Assembly (NCBI RefSeq): GCF_014645735.1
Contig: NZ_BMMH01000002.1
Coordinates: 124,001-188,000, forward strand
Length of the DNA: 64,000 bases
Origin: Nocardia jinanensis
GTDB lineage: Bacteria > Actinomycetota > Actinomycetes > Mycobacteriales > Mycobacteriaceae
Reading direction: 5' to 3'
Positions 12,813 to 21,468 of the stretch are shown piece by piece. Below the pieces are notes generated by a model. It did no database searches, was not told where the DNA came from, and saw only the letters and a list, made by a program, of their open reading frames with translations. Position 1 is the stretch's first letter; the number at the start of each line of letters is the position of its first letter. A program made the position numbers and the translations under genes.

Positions 12813-13406
12813 ATGACGCAACCAGTTTCGCCGGATGTGCTGCCTGTGCCGCCCGGAAAATCGGGCTGCCCGATCAATATGACGATGGAACTTCTGGGCG
12901 ACCGGTGGAGCCTGATCGTGTTGCGCGACATCATGTTCAGCGGTAACACCCACTTCCGCGAACTACTCGGCGCGTCCATGGAGGGCATCGCCTCGAACAT
13001 GCTCGCGGCCCGGCTGAGCAAGCTCGTCGACGCCGGACTGCTCAGCCGCGACAACGACCCGAGTCACCGACAGAAGGTGGAGTACCACCTCACCGAAGCC
13101 GCGATCCAGCTCGTGCCGCTGATCACCGAACTGGGCGCCTGGGGATCTCGCTGGCTGCCCACGACACCCGAACTGGCCATCCGGGCGCGACTACTCGCCG
13201 ACGGCGGTCCCGCGCTGCGCGAACGGTTCATGGACGAACTGCGCGAGATCCATCTCCGGCGGCGCGGGGCGCCGGAGTACGGGGTGCTCGCGGAGTTGAC
13301 GGCGGCCTATCTGGAGGTCGTCGGCCGCTCAGGCGCGCAGGCAGCGCAGGGTGGCCGCCAGGACGGCGTCGGCGTAGGCCGGAGTGAGGCCGCCGAGGCC
13401 GAGTGA
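12813..13406 (+). CDS. HxlR-family winged-helix regulator
   Basis: A 197-residue regulator with the HxlR core at residues 18-110: CPINMTMELLGDRWSLIVLR, then HFRELLGASMEGIASNMLAARL and the wing VEYHLTEAA. Such proteins often sense electrophiles or quinones and control a divergent oxidoreductase, here the DHFR-like gene. GTTG/CAAT-rich repeats in the 58-bp intergenic region could be its operator. About the last 27 residues (SGAQAAQGGRQDG onwards) are read from DNA antisense to the 3' end of the next TetR gene, a 78-bp convergent overlap, so this tail may be recent and dispensable. Confidence 0.9.
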   Translation: MTQPVSPDVLPVPPGKSGCPINMTMELLGDRWSLIVLRDIMFSGNTHFRELLGASMEGIASNMLAARLSKLVDAGLLSRDNDPSHRQKVEYHLTEAAIQLVPLITELGAWGSRWLPTTPELAIRARLLADGGPALRERFMDELREIHLRRRGAPEYGVLAELTAAYLEVVGRSGAQAAQGGRQDGVGVGRSEAAEAE

Positions 13407-13913
13407 CCAGCGCGTCTGGATCGGGCCGAGTAGCAGGTCGATCGCCAGTTCGAAATCCAGGTCGGGTCGCAACTCCCCCGCTTCGATCGCGGCGGCGAGG
13501 CGGGTGGTGACGGCGGCGCGTTGGGGCAGCAGCAGGCGCTCTCGATAAGTGGCGGCGAGTTCGGCGTCCTGCTGGATCTCCACCGACATCGCGCGCAGGA
13601 AAGCCTCGCTGCGCGGCTCGGTGAGCGCTGCCACCGAGCCGCGCAGCAGGGCGCGCAGGTCGGTGGCGATATCGCCGGTATCGGGCAGGGCGAGCCCTTC
13701 GGGGCCGGTATCGGATTCGAGCATGGCCTCGAAGACCACCGCCCCTTTCGAGGGCCACCACCGGTAGATGGTCTGTTTGCCGACCCCCGCCCGGGCCGCG
13801 ATGGCCTCGACGGTGAGTTTGGCGTAGGGGACCTCACCGATGAGCTCGGTGGTGGCGGTGAGGATTGCGGTGCGGGAGCGGTGGCTGCGACGGGTGGCGG
13901 GGGCATCTGCCAT
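13329..13913 (-). CDS. TetR-family repressor of the divergent SDR gene
   Basis: A 194-residue regulator with an N-terminal TetR helix-turn-helix (LTVEAIAARAGVGKQTIYRW, about residues 33-52) and a helical ligand domain. It is divergent from a short-chain dehydrogenase, and two near-identical palindromes lie in the gap (13932-13950 and 13984-14000), so it most likely represses both itself and the dehydrogenase until a small ligand binds. Its 3' end overlaps the convergent HxlR gene. Confidence 0.9.
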   Translation of the reverse strand: MADAPATRRSHRSRTAILTATTELIGEVPYAKLTVEAIAARAGVGKQTIYRWWPSKGAVVFEAMLESDTGPEGLALPDTGDIATDLRALLRGSVAALTEPRSEAFLRAMSVEIQQDAELAATYRERLLLPQRAAVTTRLAAAIEAGELRPDLDFELAIDLLLGPIQTRWSLGLGGLTPAYADAVLAATLRCLRA

Positions 13914-13931
13914 GGGCCGACTCTAGCATTT

Positions 13932-13950
13932 ACGAGACGAAACGTCTCGT
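13932..13950. promoter_or_regulatory. TetR operator 1
   Basis: ACGAGACGAAACGTCTCGT: perfect 8-bp arms around AAA. It lies 19 bp upstream of the tetR start and just before the TTGACA (13952-13957) of the dehydrogenase promoter; CATTCT at 13975-13980 is a possible -10 with 17-nt spacing. Confidence 0.85.
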
Positions 13951-13983
13951 CTTGACAAGGGCCTGCCCGGCTGCCATTCTTGG

Positions 13984-14000
13984 CGAGACGAAACGTCTCG
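13984..14000. promoter_or_regulatory. TetR operator 2
   Basis: CGAGACGAAACGTCTCG: second copy, 7-bp arms around AAA, centred 51 bp from operator 1 (about five helical turns). It covers the expected transcription start of the dehydrogenase gene, so the two copies bracket the promoter. Confidence 0.85.
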
Positions 14001-14017
14001 TTCCGAAAGGGGTCCCC

Positions 14018-14869
14018 GTGACCAGAACATGGTTCATCACCGGCGCCAATCGCGGCCTCGGCCGCGCCTTCACCGAAGCGGCACTCGCCCACGGCGACCA
14101 CGTGGTCGGTACCGCGCGGGATCCGCGCACCCTGGACGATCTCGCACAGGAACGGCTCACCGTGCTCCCGCTGGACGTCCGCGACCGCGAGAGCGTACGC
14201 GCGACTGTGGAAGAGGCTTTCGCGGTCACCGGCACGCTCGACATCATCGTCAACAACGCCGGATACGGTCTCGTCGGCGCGGTCGAAGAGTTCTCCGAAA
14301 TCGAGATACGCGACCAGATGGACACCAACTTCTACGGCGCCGTCTGGGTCTCCCAAGCCGCGATCCCCCATCTGCGCGCCCAAGGGCACGGTCATATCGT
14401 GCAGATCTCCACCGTCGGCGCGGTCGGCAGTATGCCGCTGTTCGGTATGTACAACGCCGGGAAGTGGGCGCTGGAAGGGTTCAGCGCGGCACTCGCCGAC
14501 GAGCTCCGGCCGTTCGGTATCGCGGTCACGATCGCCCAGCTCGGCGGATTCGCCACCGACTGGGCGGGGACGAGTATGCGGTTCGCGGCCCCGAATCTCG
14601 CCTACGCCGACGTGCGCACCGCGATCCTCGGCACAGCGGACTACCCCGACCCGCACGCCGCCCCTGCCGCGGCCGAAGTAGCGGAGGAGGCCGAATGGGT
14701 GGATGCCGACCCGGCTGTCGCCGCAGCCGCGGTACTGGAACTGGTGGATCTGCCCCACCCGCCACTGCGCAAGATCATCGGGCCCGGCGCCCAGCAGATG
14801 GTGGCCATGGCGCTGGACCAGCGGCGCCTGGACTACGCTCGCGATCCCGAATTCTCCTGGCCCGCATGA
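14018..14869 (+). CDS. Short-chain dehydrogenase/reductase
   Basis: A 283-residue classical SDR oxidoreductase, GTG start at 14018 behind GAAAGGGG. It has the cofactor motif TGANRGLG at residues 8-15 (the Arg after it suggests NADP(H)), NNAG, the catalytic Ser in QISTVGAVGSM and Tyr-x3-Lys (YNAGK). The C-terminal half resembles oxidoreductases of unknown substrate often found beside TetR repressors. Regulation by the adjacent TetR is strongly suggested by the twin operators over its promoter. Confidence 0.93.
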   Translation: MTRTWFITGANRGLGRAFTEAALAHGDHVVGTARDPRTLDDLAQERLTVLPLDVRDRESVRATVEEAFAVTGTLDIIVNNAGYGLVGAVEEFSEIEIRDQMDTNFYGAVWVSQAAIPHLRAQGHGHIVQISTVGAVGSMPLFGMYNAGKWALEGFSAALADELRPFGIAVTIAQLGGFATDWAGTSMRFAAPNLAYADVRTAILGTADYPDPHAAPAAAEVAEEAEWVDADPAVAAAAVLELVDLPHPPLRKIIGPGAQQMVAMALDQRRLDYARDPEFSWPA

Positions 14870-14920
14870 ACAACACTCATGCGGGATCGGTTCACCGGAT
14901 CGCGCAGTAGCGTGACGGAC

Positions 14921-15174
14921 ATGAGCACCGCGCTTCCCGCGTTCGCGCGGCAGGCATAGAGCCTGCTCGAACCGCTGCACGCCGTCACCTAATTCTCGCC
15001 CGAACCACTACAGGCACTCGCGGCGGCGGGTTACCGCGGGTTCTGGCGCTTACCGCCGGCGAACGTGCCGAACTCGTGCGGGTGCTACGGCCGTTCACCC
15101 GCGCGGTGGTGACGGCCGGGGAGATTCCCGCGGTGACACCGATCGGACTGGACCTGCGCGAAGCCGGGAACTGA
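14921..15174 (+). pseudogene. Decayed SCO6745-type protein gene
   Basis: Reading from ATG 14921 gives an actinobacterial SCO6745-like N-terminus (LPAFARQA-stop-SLLEPLHAVT-stop-FSPEPLQALAAAGYRGFW). The stops TAG and TAA sit where the family has aromatic residues, probably Tyr codons. After GFW the frame changes and about the last 40 residues of the family follow (LTAGERAELVRVLRPFTRAV ... PIGLDL), so most of the middle is deleted. Both ends are recognisable, so this is a true remnant rather than noise. Family assignment is from memory. Confidence 0.75.
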
Positions 15175-15229
15175 GCGATGGTCACTATTCGGTCGACAGA
15201 ACCGTATCGGGCGGGCGACGATCACGGGT

Positions 15230-15706
15230 ATGGGTGAGACGCACCGTTACGAATGCCGCACCGACTGGACCGGGGCAGGTGAGCGGGGGACGGTGGACTA
15301 CCGGTCCTACGACCGCGCTTATGTTTCCCGGGCAGCCGGTCGTCCGGATCTGCGCGGGTCCTCGGATCCCGCCTTCCGGGGCGACGCGACCCGCTGGAAT
15401 CCAGAACTGCTGCTGGTCGCATCGCTGAGCCAATGCCATCTGCTGTGGTACCTGCATCTCTGCTCGACCGGCGGGGTGACGGTGCTCGACTACCGGGACG
15501 ACGCCGTGGGCGTCATGGCCGAGGACAGTGCCGGTGGCGGACGGTTCACCGGGGTGGAGTTGCGTCCGGTGGTCACGGTGGCCTCGGCGGAGATGGCCGA
15601 GCGCGCGCGGGCGCTACACGCCGCAGCTCACACCAAATGCTTCATAGCGGCGTCGGTGAACTTTCCGGTCACCCATTCTGCGCGTATCGAGGTCGCGACG
15701 CGCTGA
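15230..15706 (+). CDS. OsmC-family thiol peroxidase-like protein
   Basis: A 158-residue OsmC/Ohr-type protein. The two conserved redox cysteines are visible in SLSQCHLLWYLH (about residue 66) and AAHTKCFIAASVNFPV (about residue 138). Members reduce organic hydroperoxides with low-molecular thiols; the exact substrate here is unknown. The start is not backed by a strong ribosome site. It stands alone between a pseudogene and a convergent gene. Confidence 0.88.
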   Translation: MGETHRYECRTDWTGAGERGTVDYRSYDRAYVSRAAGRPDLRGSSDPAFRGDATRWNPELLLVASLSQCHLLWYLHLCSTGGVTVLDYRDDAVGVMAEDSAGGGRFTGVELRPVVTVASAEMAERARALHAAAHTKCFIAASVNFPVTHSARIEVATR

Positions 15707-15746
15707 TACCGGTGGGGTGCACGAGCTTCGGGGCGTGTCCGGGCCG

Positions 15747-16286
15747 CTACCACACCAGGGTGAAATCCGGGATACGCACCCGGCCGAAGAAACGTTTCGC
15801 GATATCGCTGCCGTCGCAGTTGTAACCGTTCATGATATCGGCCAGTTCGGTCGCCAGCTCCTGCAACTGCGGGCTGACACATTCGATACTGTCCTCGATC
15901 ACCCAGCCCCAGTCCCGGGGAACGTTGTCGATGGTGATATCGATGCATCCGTGATGGGGTAGATCCACGGTGATCTCGATCTGCACCGGCGCGTCACCGA
16001 GCGGATCTCGCACGGCCGGTTCGCCGAACCGGGTCTGCGGGGCGAACATGATGCGGCCCAGCGCGATATCGGCGCGGATCATCTCGGCCACCGACGGAAG
16101 ATCGGCATGTTTACCGACCCGGTGATGGCGATCACCATAGGTGCGGTCACCGGTCGCCGAATAGCCGGAGCGGTCCAGTATCCGTTCCAGCATGCGCTGC
16201 GCTGTCGCCCGCTCGTCGGCGCCGGTATTGGGGTGCTCGATGAGAGCACGCAGGCGCATGATCCGATGGCTCGTAATGATCGCCAT
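15747..16286 (-). CDS. Uncharacterised protein with DUF2786-like start
   Basis: A 179-residue protein. Residues 8-40 (RIMRLRALIEHPNTGADERA and following) resemble the DUF2786 motif found in phage and mobile-element proteins. The remainder (PVQIEITVDLPHHGCIDITI ... DWGWVIEDSIECVSPQLQEL) is unrecognised but has good codon use. No signal peptide or membrane segment. Function unknown. Confidence 0.7.
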   Translation of the reverse strand: MAIITSHRIMRLRALIEHPNTGADERATAQRMLERILDRSGYSATGDRTYGDRHHRVGKHADLPSVAEMIRADIALGRIMFAPQTRFGEPAVRDPLGDAPVQIEITVDLPHHGCIDITIDNVPRDWGWVIEDSIECVSPQLQELATELADIMNGYNCDGSDIAKRFFGRVRIPDFTLVW

Positions 16287-16324
16287 ACCAGGAAGGGTAT
16301 CGAAATCGAGGTCCTTCCGGCGCC

Positions 16325-16972
16325 TCAGTCGCGGGTGCGTCCCCCGGAACCTCCCGCGCTCGCGATCACCGTGGTCAGATGCTCGTCAGGTGACAGCGCA
16401 TCGGCCCCCGCGCCCCGCACCGCCGCTGGTGAACGGACCGCCGTCCACACCTCCAGTACCCCGAACAGCGTGATGCAACATCCCGCGACGAGTGCCAGTG
16501 TCGCGATATCGTCGAACGGCGCGATCGCGATCACCAGACCGGCGGTGAGTGTCACCAGGCCGAATACTTCCTGCTTTCCGCTGCCGGTCACCTCGTCGTC
16601 GTCCCACACCCCCGCTACCGCGTGTGTGATGCCCCGGACCGACCACGCCAGCCCCAGCCACATCGCCAGCAACAGGGTCCAGTCCCCGGCCCGGAAGCAC
16701 AGGGTCGCCGTCAGCAGCGATACCAGCGCCGCGAGCAGTAGCAGCGCACGCGGGAACCGGCCCAGCCTGCTGCCGAACGCCACCGCCGCCAGGGTCACCG
16801 CACTGCAGAGCAGCGAGAACATGAAAAGGTTGCCGACCGTGCCCAGGGACTTGTCCGGCCAGATCACTGTCGCCACCCCGATCACCACCGAACAGACCCC
16901 CATCGCCAGCACCGTCTGGCGTACACCACGACCGAGCACCGGAACGGCGTCCGTTTCCTCGTAGGTCGGCAT
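16325..16972 (-). CDS. HdeD/DUF308-type membrane protein
   Basis: About 215 residues with six hydrophobic segments in three pairs, the HdeD/DUF308 pattern (for example VLAMGVCSVVIGVATVIWP and LLLLAALVSLLTATLCF). The start at 16972 (MPTYEETDAVPVLG) leaves the normal short cytoplasmic N-terminus; the frame is open upstream but that part has no family character. The C-terminal 40 residues are hydrophilic. HdeD in E. coli is linked to acid resistance; in actinobacteria the role is unknown. Confidence 0.85.
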   Translation of the reverse strand: MPTYEETDAVPVLGRGVRQTVLAMGVCSVVIGVATVIWPDKSLGTVGNLFMFSLLCSAVTLAAVAFGSRLGRFPRALLLLAALVSLLTATLCFRAGDWTLLLAMWLGLAWSVRGITHAVAGVWDDDEVTGSGKQEVFGLVTLTAGLVIAIAPFDDIATLALVAGCCITLFGVLEVWTAVRSPAAVRGAGADALSPDEHLTTVIASAGGSGGRTRD

Positions 16973-17216
16973 AGCAGAATGATATGGGTCGGCACCCCGG
17001 ATTGCCCAACCGTTGCCGGGAGTGTCCGTCGACTCCGTGTCCAACCGGATCATGTTCAGCCCGGTGCCGGGCACCCGGCCCGCGCGCGACGCGGACGCCG
17101 AGTAACCCCGGGCACACCGGCGACCCCTCGACACCACCTGCGCAAACCCGGCAGCGACCGGATCCGCGGTTACAGTCGCCCCAGTCCCGCATCCGCGCGC
17201 CAGGCAGGAGGCCGAC

Positions 17217-18434
17217 GTGACCGTTCCCGCGCTGGCATGGGTGTGCGCACTCGCGTTGATCGCCGGCTTGCTGTTGTTCGATTTCTTCTTCCACGTCCGT
17301 AGCGCGCATACACCGTCACTGACCGAGGCCGCGATCTGGTCGGCCGCCTATGTCGGCGTCGCCGTCGCGTTCGGGTTCGGGGTGTGGGTATTCGGTGGCA
17401 CGACCATGGGGGTCGAATACTTCGCCGGGTACATCACGGAGAAAGCGTTGTCGGTGGACAACCTGTTCGTCTTCCTCATCATCTTGACCACGTTCCGGGT
17501 ACCCAGCGCGGCCCAGCAGAAGGTACTGCTGGTGGGGATCGTGTTCTCGCTGGTGGTGCGGACCGGATTCATCTTCGTCGGGGCCACCCTCATCAACCGG
17601 TTCGCCTGGGTGTTCTACGTGTTCGGTGCCGCACTGCTGATCACCGCGGGGAACATGCTGAAACCGGAGAGCGAGGACAGCCATTCCGGCGATACGTTCG
17701 TCCTGCGGCTGGCCCGCCGGTTCCTGCGCACCACCGACCACTACGACGGCGACAAACTGGTCACCGTGATCGACGGCCGCAAACAGCTGACCCCGATGCT
17801 GCTGGCGATGGTCGCCATCGGCGGCACCGACGTACTGTTCGCCCTGGATTCGATCCCCGCCATCTTCGGCCTCACCCAGAACGTCTTCCTCGTCTTCACC
17901 GCCACCGCGTTCTCCCTGCTCGGCCTGCGTCAACTGTTCTTCCTGCTCGAAGGGCTGCTGGATCGACTGATCTACCTGGGCTTCGGGCTGGCCGCCATCC
18001 TGGCCTTCATCGGGGTGAAACTCGTCCTGCACGCACTGCACGCGAACAATGTGCCGTTCATCAACGACGGTGACCCGGTGCCGGTCACCGAGATATCCAC
18101 TGCCGCGTCACTGGCGGTGATCGTGGTCGTGCTGCTGGTGACCGTGGTGGCTTCGCTGCTGAGCCCGGCGGGACGCGCGCAGACCGCGGTGGCCAACGCG
18201 CGCCGGCATGCCACCCGATACCTCGACCTCGGTTACGAAGCCGATCAGGCGTTACGCGAACGCACCTACGCGGAGATGATCGCCGAAGAGGACACGATCG
18301 CCGCACTACCGTCCAAATACACCCGGCGTATCCGGGAGGGCGAAGCCGAACTGATGGCGTTGCTCGAACAGGCTCATATCGTGCACGCCGACCGGATCGC
18401 GCGGATGGAAGCCGGTCTACCGCTTCGGATGTGA
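17217..18434 (+). CDS. TerC/Alx-family membrane protein
   Basis: A 405-residue integral membrane protein with about eight to nine spans, GTG start behind CAGGAGG. Diagnostic TerC stretches are present: GYITEKALSVDNLFVFLIIL and GGTDVLFALDSIPAIFGLTQ, whose acidic residues in the membrane are thought to bind metal. TerC/Alx proteins take part in manganese export and in metalation of secreted proteins; older tellurite-resistance labels are not safe. The C-terminal 80 residues are a charged cytoplasmic tail typical of actinobacterial members. Confidence 0.93.
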   Translation: MTVPALAWVCALALIAGLLLFDFFFHVRSAHTPSLTEAAIWSAAYVGVAVAFGFGVWVFGGTTMGVEYFAGYITEKALSVDNLFVFLIILTTFRVPSAAQQKVLLVGIVFSLVVRTGFIFVGATLINRFAWVFYVFGAALLITAGNMLKPESEDSHSGDTFVLRLARRFLRTTDHYDGDKLVTVIDGRKQLTPMLLAMVAIGGTDVLFALDSIPAIFGLTQNVFLVFTATAFSLLGLRQLFFLLEGLLDRLIYLGFGLAAILAFIGVKLVLHALHANNVPFINDGDPVPVTEISTAASLAVIVVVLLVTVVASLLSPAGRAQTAVANARRHATRYLDLGYEADQALRERTYAEMIAEEDTIAALPSKYTRRIREGEAELMALLEQAHIVHADRIARMEAGLPLRM

Positions 18435-18647
18435 GTAGCGGGTAGTGAAAAGTTGACGTGGACAGAATATTTCGCCAACCCGTTTACCGAGAGAGAACGC
18501 TGCGGGTAACGGCGGGGCAACATTGTGCGCTCACGATCGTCTGGCGGGTGCGTATGCCGGTACGGGCCCGCCGAGCGCACCCCCACGGTGAGGTCCGGGA
18601 CGGGGCGGCTCGATGTCCATTTGCTGCAAGACAAAGGCTGTAGACAG

Positions 18648-19328
18648 ATGCAAACTCGCCGGTATATCGCCGCTTCCCTGCTCGCCGTCGCCGCTCTCGG
18701 CGCCACCTCCGCCACCACCTACGCCGCGCCGGTTCCCACCGCGCCCGATAACGGCTCCACCCTGCAGACCGACATCATGCCGGGTATCCGCTACACCGCG
18801 AGCATCGTCGACAGCTCGGTCGTGCTGCGCACCGACACCGGATCGCTCACCGTGCAGGGCAACCAGTTCCAGGTCATCGACGATCAGGGCCGCCTCGTCG
18901 CCGGCCTGCCCCTCACCTACCTCAAAGACGGCAAGGAATGGCCGATCGCGGCCCAGGTCGACGGTAATACCGCCACCTTCACCCCCGGCACCGATCCGGC
19001 GCAGGCCCGCCCGGCGGCCATGCTGCAACCGGTCGGCGCCGAAGATTTCGACAGCGCGCTGAGCACTGCGGCCACCCAGTTCGGCCTGGCCACCGGGATC
19101 GGCACACTGCTGGGCAGCCTCATCGGCGGGGCTCTCGGCTGCGTCGCCGGGGCCGTTATCGGCGCGCCGCTGGTGGTGCCGACCTTCTTCGTCGGACCGA
19201 TCGGGTTGTGTATTACGGGTGCCGCGGCCGGTGTCACCCTGGGTGTCGCCGCGGGTGTGGTCCTGATCGGGGTGCCGGTCGGTATCGCGGCCGCGATGCA
19301 GTTCTACGACACGGTGTATGTGAAGTAG
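18648..19328 (+). CDS. Secreted protein with glycine-rich hydrophobic C-terminus
   Basis: A 226-residue protein from ATG 18648. Residues 1-27 are a clear Sec signal peptide (MQTRRYIAASLLAVAALG, cleavage near TYAAP). A beta-rich middle follows (ITASIVDSS-like and VQGNQFQVIDDQGRL patterns), then two Gly/Ala-rich hydrophobic segments near residues 140-215 that could be membrane hairpins. I recognise it only as a family common in Nocardia (DUF8020-like architecture, from memory). Function unknown. Followed by a perfect hairpin. Confidence 0.8.
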   Translation: MQTRRYIAASLLAVAALGATSATTYAAPVPTAPDNGSTLQTDIMPGIRYTASIVDSSVVLRTDTGSLTVQGNQFQVIDDQGRLVAGLPLTYLKDGKEWPIAAQVDGNTATFTPGTDPAQARPAAMLQPVGAEDFDSALSTAATQFGLATGIGTLLGSLIGGALGCVAGAVIGAPLVVPTFFVGPIGLCITGAAAGVTLGVAAGVVLIGVPVGIAAAMQFYDTVYVK

Positions 19329-19334
19329 TCCGCA

Positions 19335-19376
19335 GCGGTGCGGCGCCCGCCGGATCTTCGGCGGGCGCCGCACCGC
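19335..19376. terminator. Perfect 18-bp hairpin between convergent genes
   Basis: Arms at 19335-19352 and 19359-19376 are fully complementary (GCGGTGCGGCGCCCGCCG and its reverse complement) around a 6-nt loop GATCTT. It starts 7 bp after the stop of the secreted-protein gene and can serve both convergent genes. Confidence 0.85.
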
Positions 19377-19451
19377 CGTCCGGCCGGGTCGGTACGGCGT
19401 GCCGCCGCCGGGAATGGATGGGCAGCTGATGCCGAGCATGTGCCCGCGGCG

Positions 19452-20081
19452 TCAGCGGAGCTCCGAGAGGACAACACTGCGTACCGTGCTTCCATCTGGT
19501 GCGGTCCACGGCAGGACCACCTGCCCGGTCCGCAGCACCGGCTCCGACCGGCCCAGCACCTGGTGTACCCGCAGCTGGCCCTCGGCGACGGTGATATCGG
19601 TTCCCACCGGATTCTCCGACGCCGACACCAGCCGTGACCCGGCGGCGGGCAGGTCGGCGGCCGCGACCAGAATGCTCAGATCGGGGGAATCGCTGTCGGT
19701 GCCGTGCTGCGCCTGCGCCCCGCCCGCCAGCAGCGCCACCATCCGGTCGACCGCCACCGGATCCCGGGTGGCGTCGTAGATCCACCGGGTGCCCAGCACT
19801 CCGTGCTCGGCAGTGTCCAGCAACGCGTCGTCGTCGATCTCCAGTTCGGTACCCCGATAGCTCAGCGGAACGAAATACGTGATCGGCTCGGCGCTGCCGG
19901 TATCGGTCACCACCAGCATATCGATCCCCACCTCACCGGCGGGGTCGTCCAAGCGGAAGCCGCCCACTCGGCGTAGATCCTCCGCTCTGCCGGGACCCGA
20001 ATACCACGGGCGACTGGGGAGCCAACGGCCGAGCAGCTCCATTTTCGACGGTTCCATGGTCGTGCGATGGATAACAGCCAT
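19452..20081 (-). CDS. Maltokinase N-terminal cap-like protein
   Basis: A 209-residue protein resembling the N-terminal cap domain of maltokinase but without the kinase part: MELLGRWLPSRPWYSGPG, RRVGGFRLDDPAGEVGIDML, then TYFVPLSYRGTEL. Free-standing cap proteins are frequent in Mycobacteriales and were sometimes mislabelled as glucan branching enzyme. With no ATP-binding motifs it cannot be a kinase on its own. Role unknown. Confidence 0.8.
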   Translation of the reverse strand: MAVIHRTTMEPSKMELLGRWLPSRPWYSGPGRAEDLRRVGGFRLDDPAGEVGIDMLVVTDTGSAEPITYFVPLSYRGTELEIDDDALLDTAEHGVLGTRWIYDATRDPVAVDRMVALLAGGAQAQHGTDSDSPDLSILVAAADLPAAGSRLVSASENPVGTDITVAEGQLRVHQVLGRSEPVLRTGQVVLPWTAPDGSTVRSVVLSELR

Positions 20082-20098
20082 ATGGAGATTGTGCTACG

Positions 20099-21241
20099 TT
20101 ATCCGGCCTCGCCGGCGGGTACCGGTGCCTGCGTGGCGCGCGGCGCGCGTTCGGCGAGGAGATCGTCGAGCTGTCGCTCGGCGCGTTCGGCGCGAGCCAG
20201 GGTCTGGGTGCGTGCGTGTTCCAGCGCTTCCATCCGCTGCGTCGCGTCGGTGACCGCCCGCTCCAGCCGTTCACCGGCTTCCGTGCGCACGGCCGCAAGA
20301 TCGGCTGCGGCGCCCCGGCGGACCTCGGCGAGTTCATTTCGGAGCGCATCGGCATCCGCACGCAGGCGTTGCATCTCTGCCCGCATTTCCTGGGCGGCCT
20401 CGGCGCGTTCGGTGGCCGACTGTTCGGCGCGTTCGAGGGCGCGCTCGGTATCGGCGGCTCGCTGCACAGCCAGGTCGCGCTCGGCCGCCGCGGCGGATTC
20501 ACGCTGGGTGCACTCCCGCCGCATCCGCTCGACCTCGGCTCCGGCCACTCGTTGCGCCCGCTCGATCTCCTCGGTGCAGTGGTCCCGGAGTCGTTGCTGC
20601 TCCTCCACGGATTCATTACGTACGATACGGATCTCGGCCTCGGCGTCGCTGCGCGCGGTGAACACATCGTCGGCGGCGCGGGCGGTGATTTTCTCCACCT
20701 CGCGCAGCGCTTCATCGCGATCGCGGACAGCCTCGGCGGTGCGGGTATCCGCGGCGGCGATACTTGTTTCGGCGGTCTCGGCGGCGTGTGCCGCGTCCTC
20801 GGCGGCCGCCTCGGCCCGGTCGCGAGCCTCGTGGGCTTCCCGCCGTGACTGTTCGGCTGCGGCGGCGGCGATTTCGGCTTCGGCGATCCGGCGTGCCGCG
20901 TCCGCCTGTATCGCCTGTACCTGCGCTTCGGCGGCGGACGGGTCGGCGAGAGTGCTCATCTCGGTGACGGCGGCGGTCAGGGTGGTGCCGAGTTGCTCGG
21001 CGAGCGTGCGGAATTGGATGAGTAGTTCATCGGCACGCAGGCGGGCGGTCGTCACCGGTCCCTGAAGTGTCACAGTGACGATATCGGCGGGACTCTCCGC
21101 CTCTTGCTGTAGGCGCTGCCGCTCTCGCCAAGCGCGCCAACGGGTGTGGTCCGGAAGTTCGCAATATTCGGAGGGTCGGCCGGGACCGGCGGGCTTGGCG
21201 AGGGGGCGGGCGCAGCCGGGGTAGTTGCAGACTGTGGGCAC
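20099..21241 (-). CDS. Zinc-knuckle coiled-coil protein, KfrA-like
   Basis: A 380-residue protein. Residues 5-32 hold C5-x4-C10-x16-C27-x4-H32 with GRPSEYC, followed by the basic RWRAWRERQR, a likely small zinc-binding DNA or RNA contact module. From about residue 80 to 370 it is a continuous charged, Ala-rich coiled coil (for example RREAHEARDRAEAAAEDAAH). This resembles KfrA-type plasmid proteins and proteins associated with integrases. It is divergent from a tyrosine recombinase across a 227-bp gap with matched ACGTTTCGT repeats, so a link in function or control is inferred. Confidence 0.8.
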   Translation of the reverse strand: MPTVCNYPGCARPLAKPAGPGRPSEYCELPDHTRWRAWRERQRLQQEAESPADIVTVTLQGPVTTARLRADELLIQFRTLAEQLGTTLTAAVTEMSTLADPSAAEAQVQAIQADAARRIAEAEIAAAAAEQSRREAHEARDRAEAAAEDAAHAAETAETSIAAADTRTAEAVRDRDEALREVEKITARAADDVFTARSDAEAEIRIVRNESVEEQQRLRDHCTEEIERAQRVAGAEVERMRRECTQRESAAAAERDLAVQRAADTERALERAEQSATERAEAAQEMRAEMQRLRADADALRNELAEVRRGAAADLAAVRTEAGERLERAVTDATQRMEALEHARTQTLARAERAERQLDDLLAERAPRATQAPVPAGEAG

Positions 21242-21284
21242 CGAGGAATCGTAGCGTTGTTTCGTTGGGATACTACGTATTTAC

Positions 21285-21415
21285 ACGAAACGTAATGGGA
21301 TGAGTTCAGCACGGAGTCTCGGCGTGGGATTTGTTCTGACCTCCGATAAGTGAACATTATCGGCGGTCAGGATTGTAGGGTGGGTGGAGATCGGCTTGAG
21401 TGCAATACGTTTCGT
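21285..21415. repeat. Inverted ACGTTTCGT repeats in the coiled-coil/recombinase divergent gap
   Basis: ACGAAACGT at 21285-21293 and its reverse complement ACGTTTCGT at 21407-21415 are perfect 9-bp copies facing each other, one near each divergent gene; a partial copy (TTTCGTTGG) lies at 21260-21268. The gap is also AT-richer than its surroundings. These may be binding sites for the coiled-coil protein or crossover-adjacent sites of the recombinase. Confidence 0.5.
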
Positions 21416-21468
21416 TACGTTGCAACAAACCAAACGAATTCTGTGACGCAATTACCGAGGGGCCCACC

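Noticed and set aside
13307..14980. 557-codon minus-strand frame across the SDR and TetR genes
   Set aside because: It is a shadow of the SDR gene and then runs out of frame through the TetR gene; no family character.
16973..17216. Possible manganese (yybP-ykoY) riboswitch before the TerC gene
   Set aside because: TerC/Alx genes often have one, but I could not find the conserved core or a matching fold in this leader.
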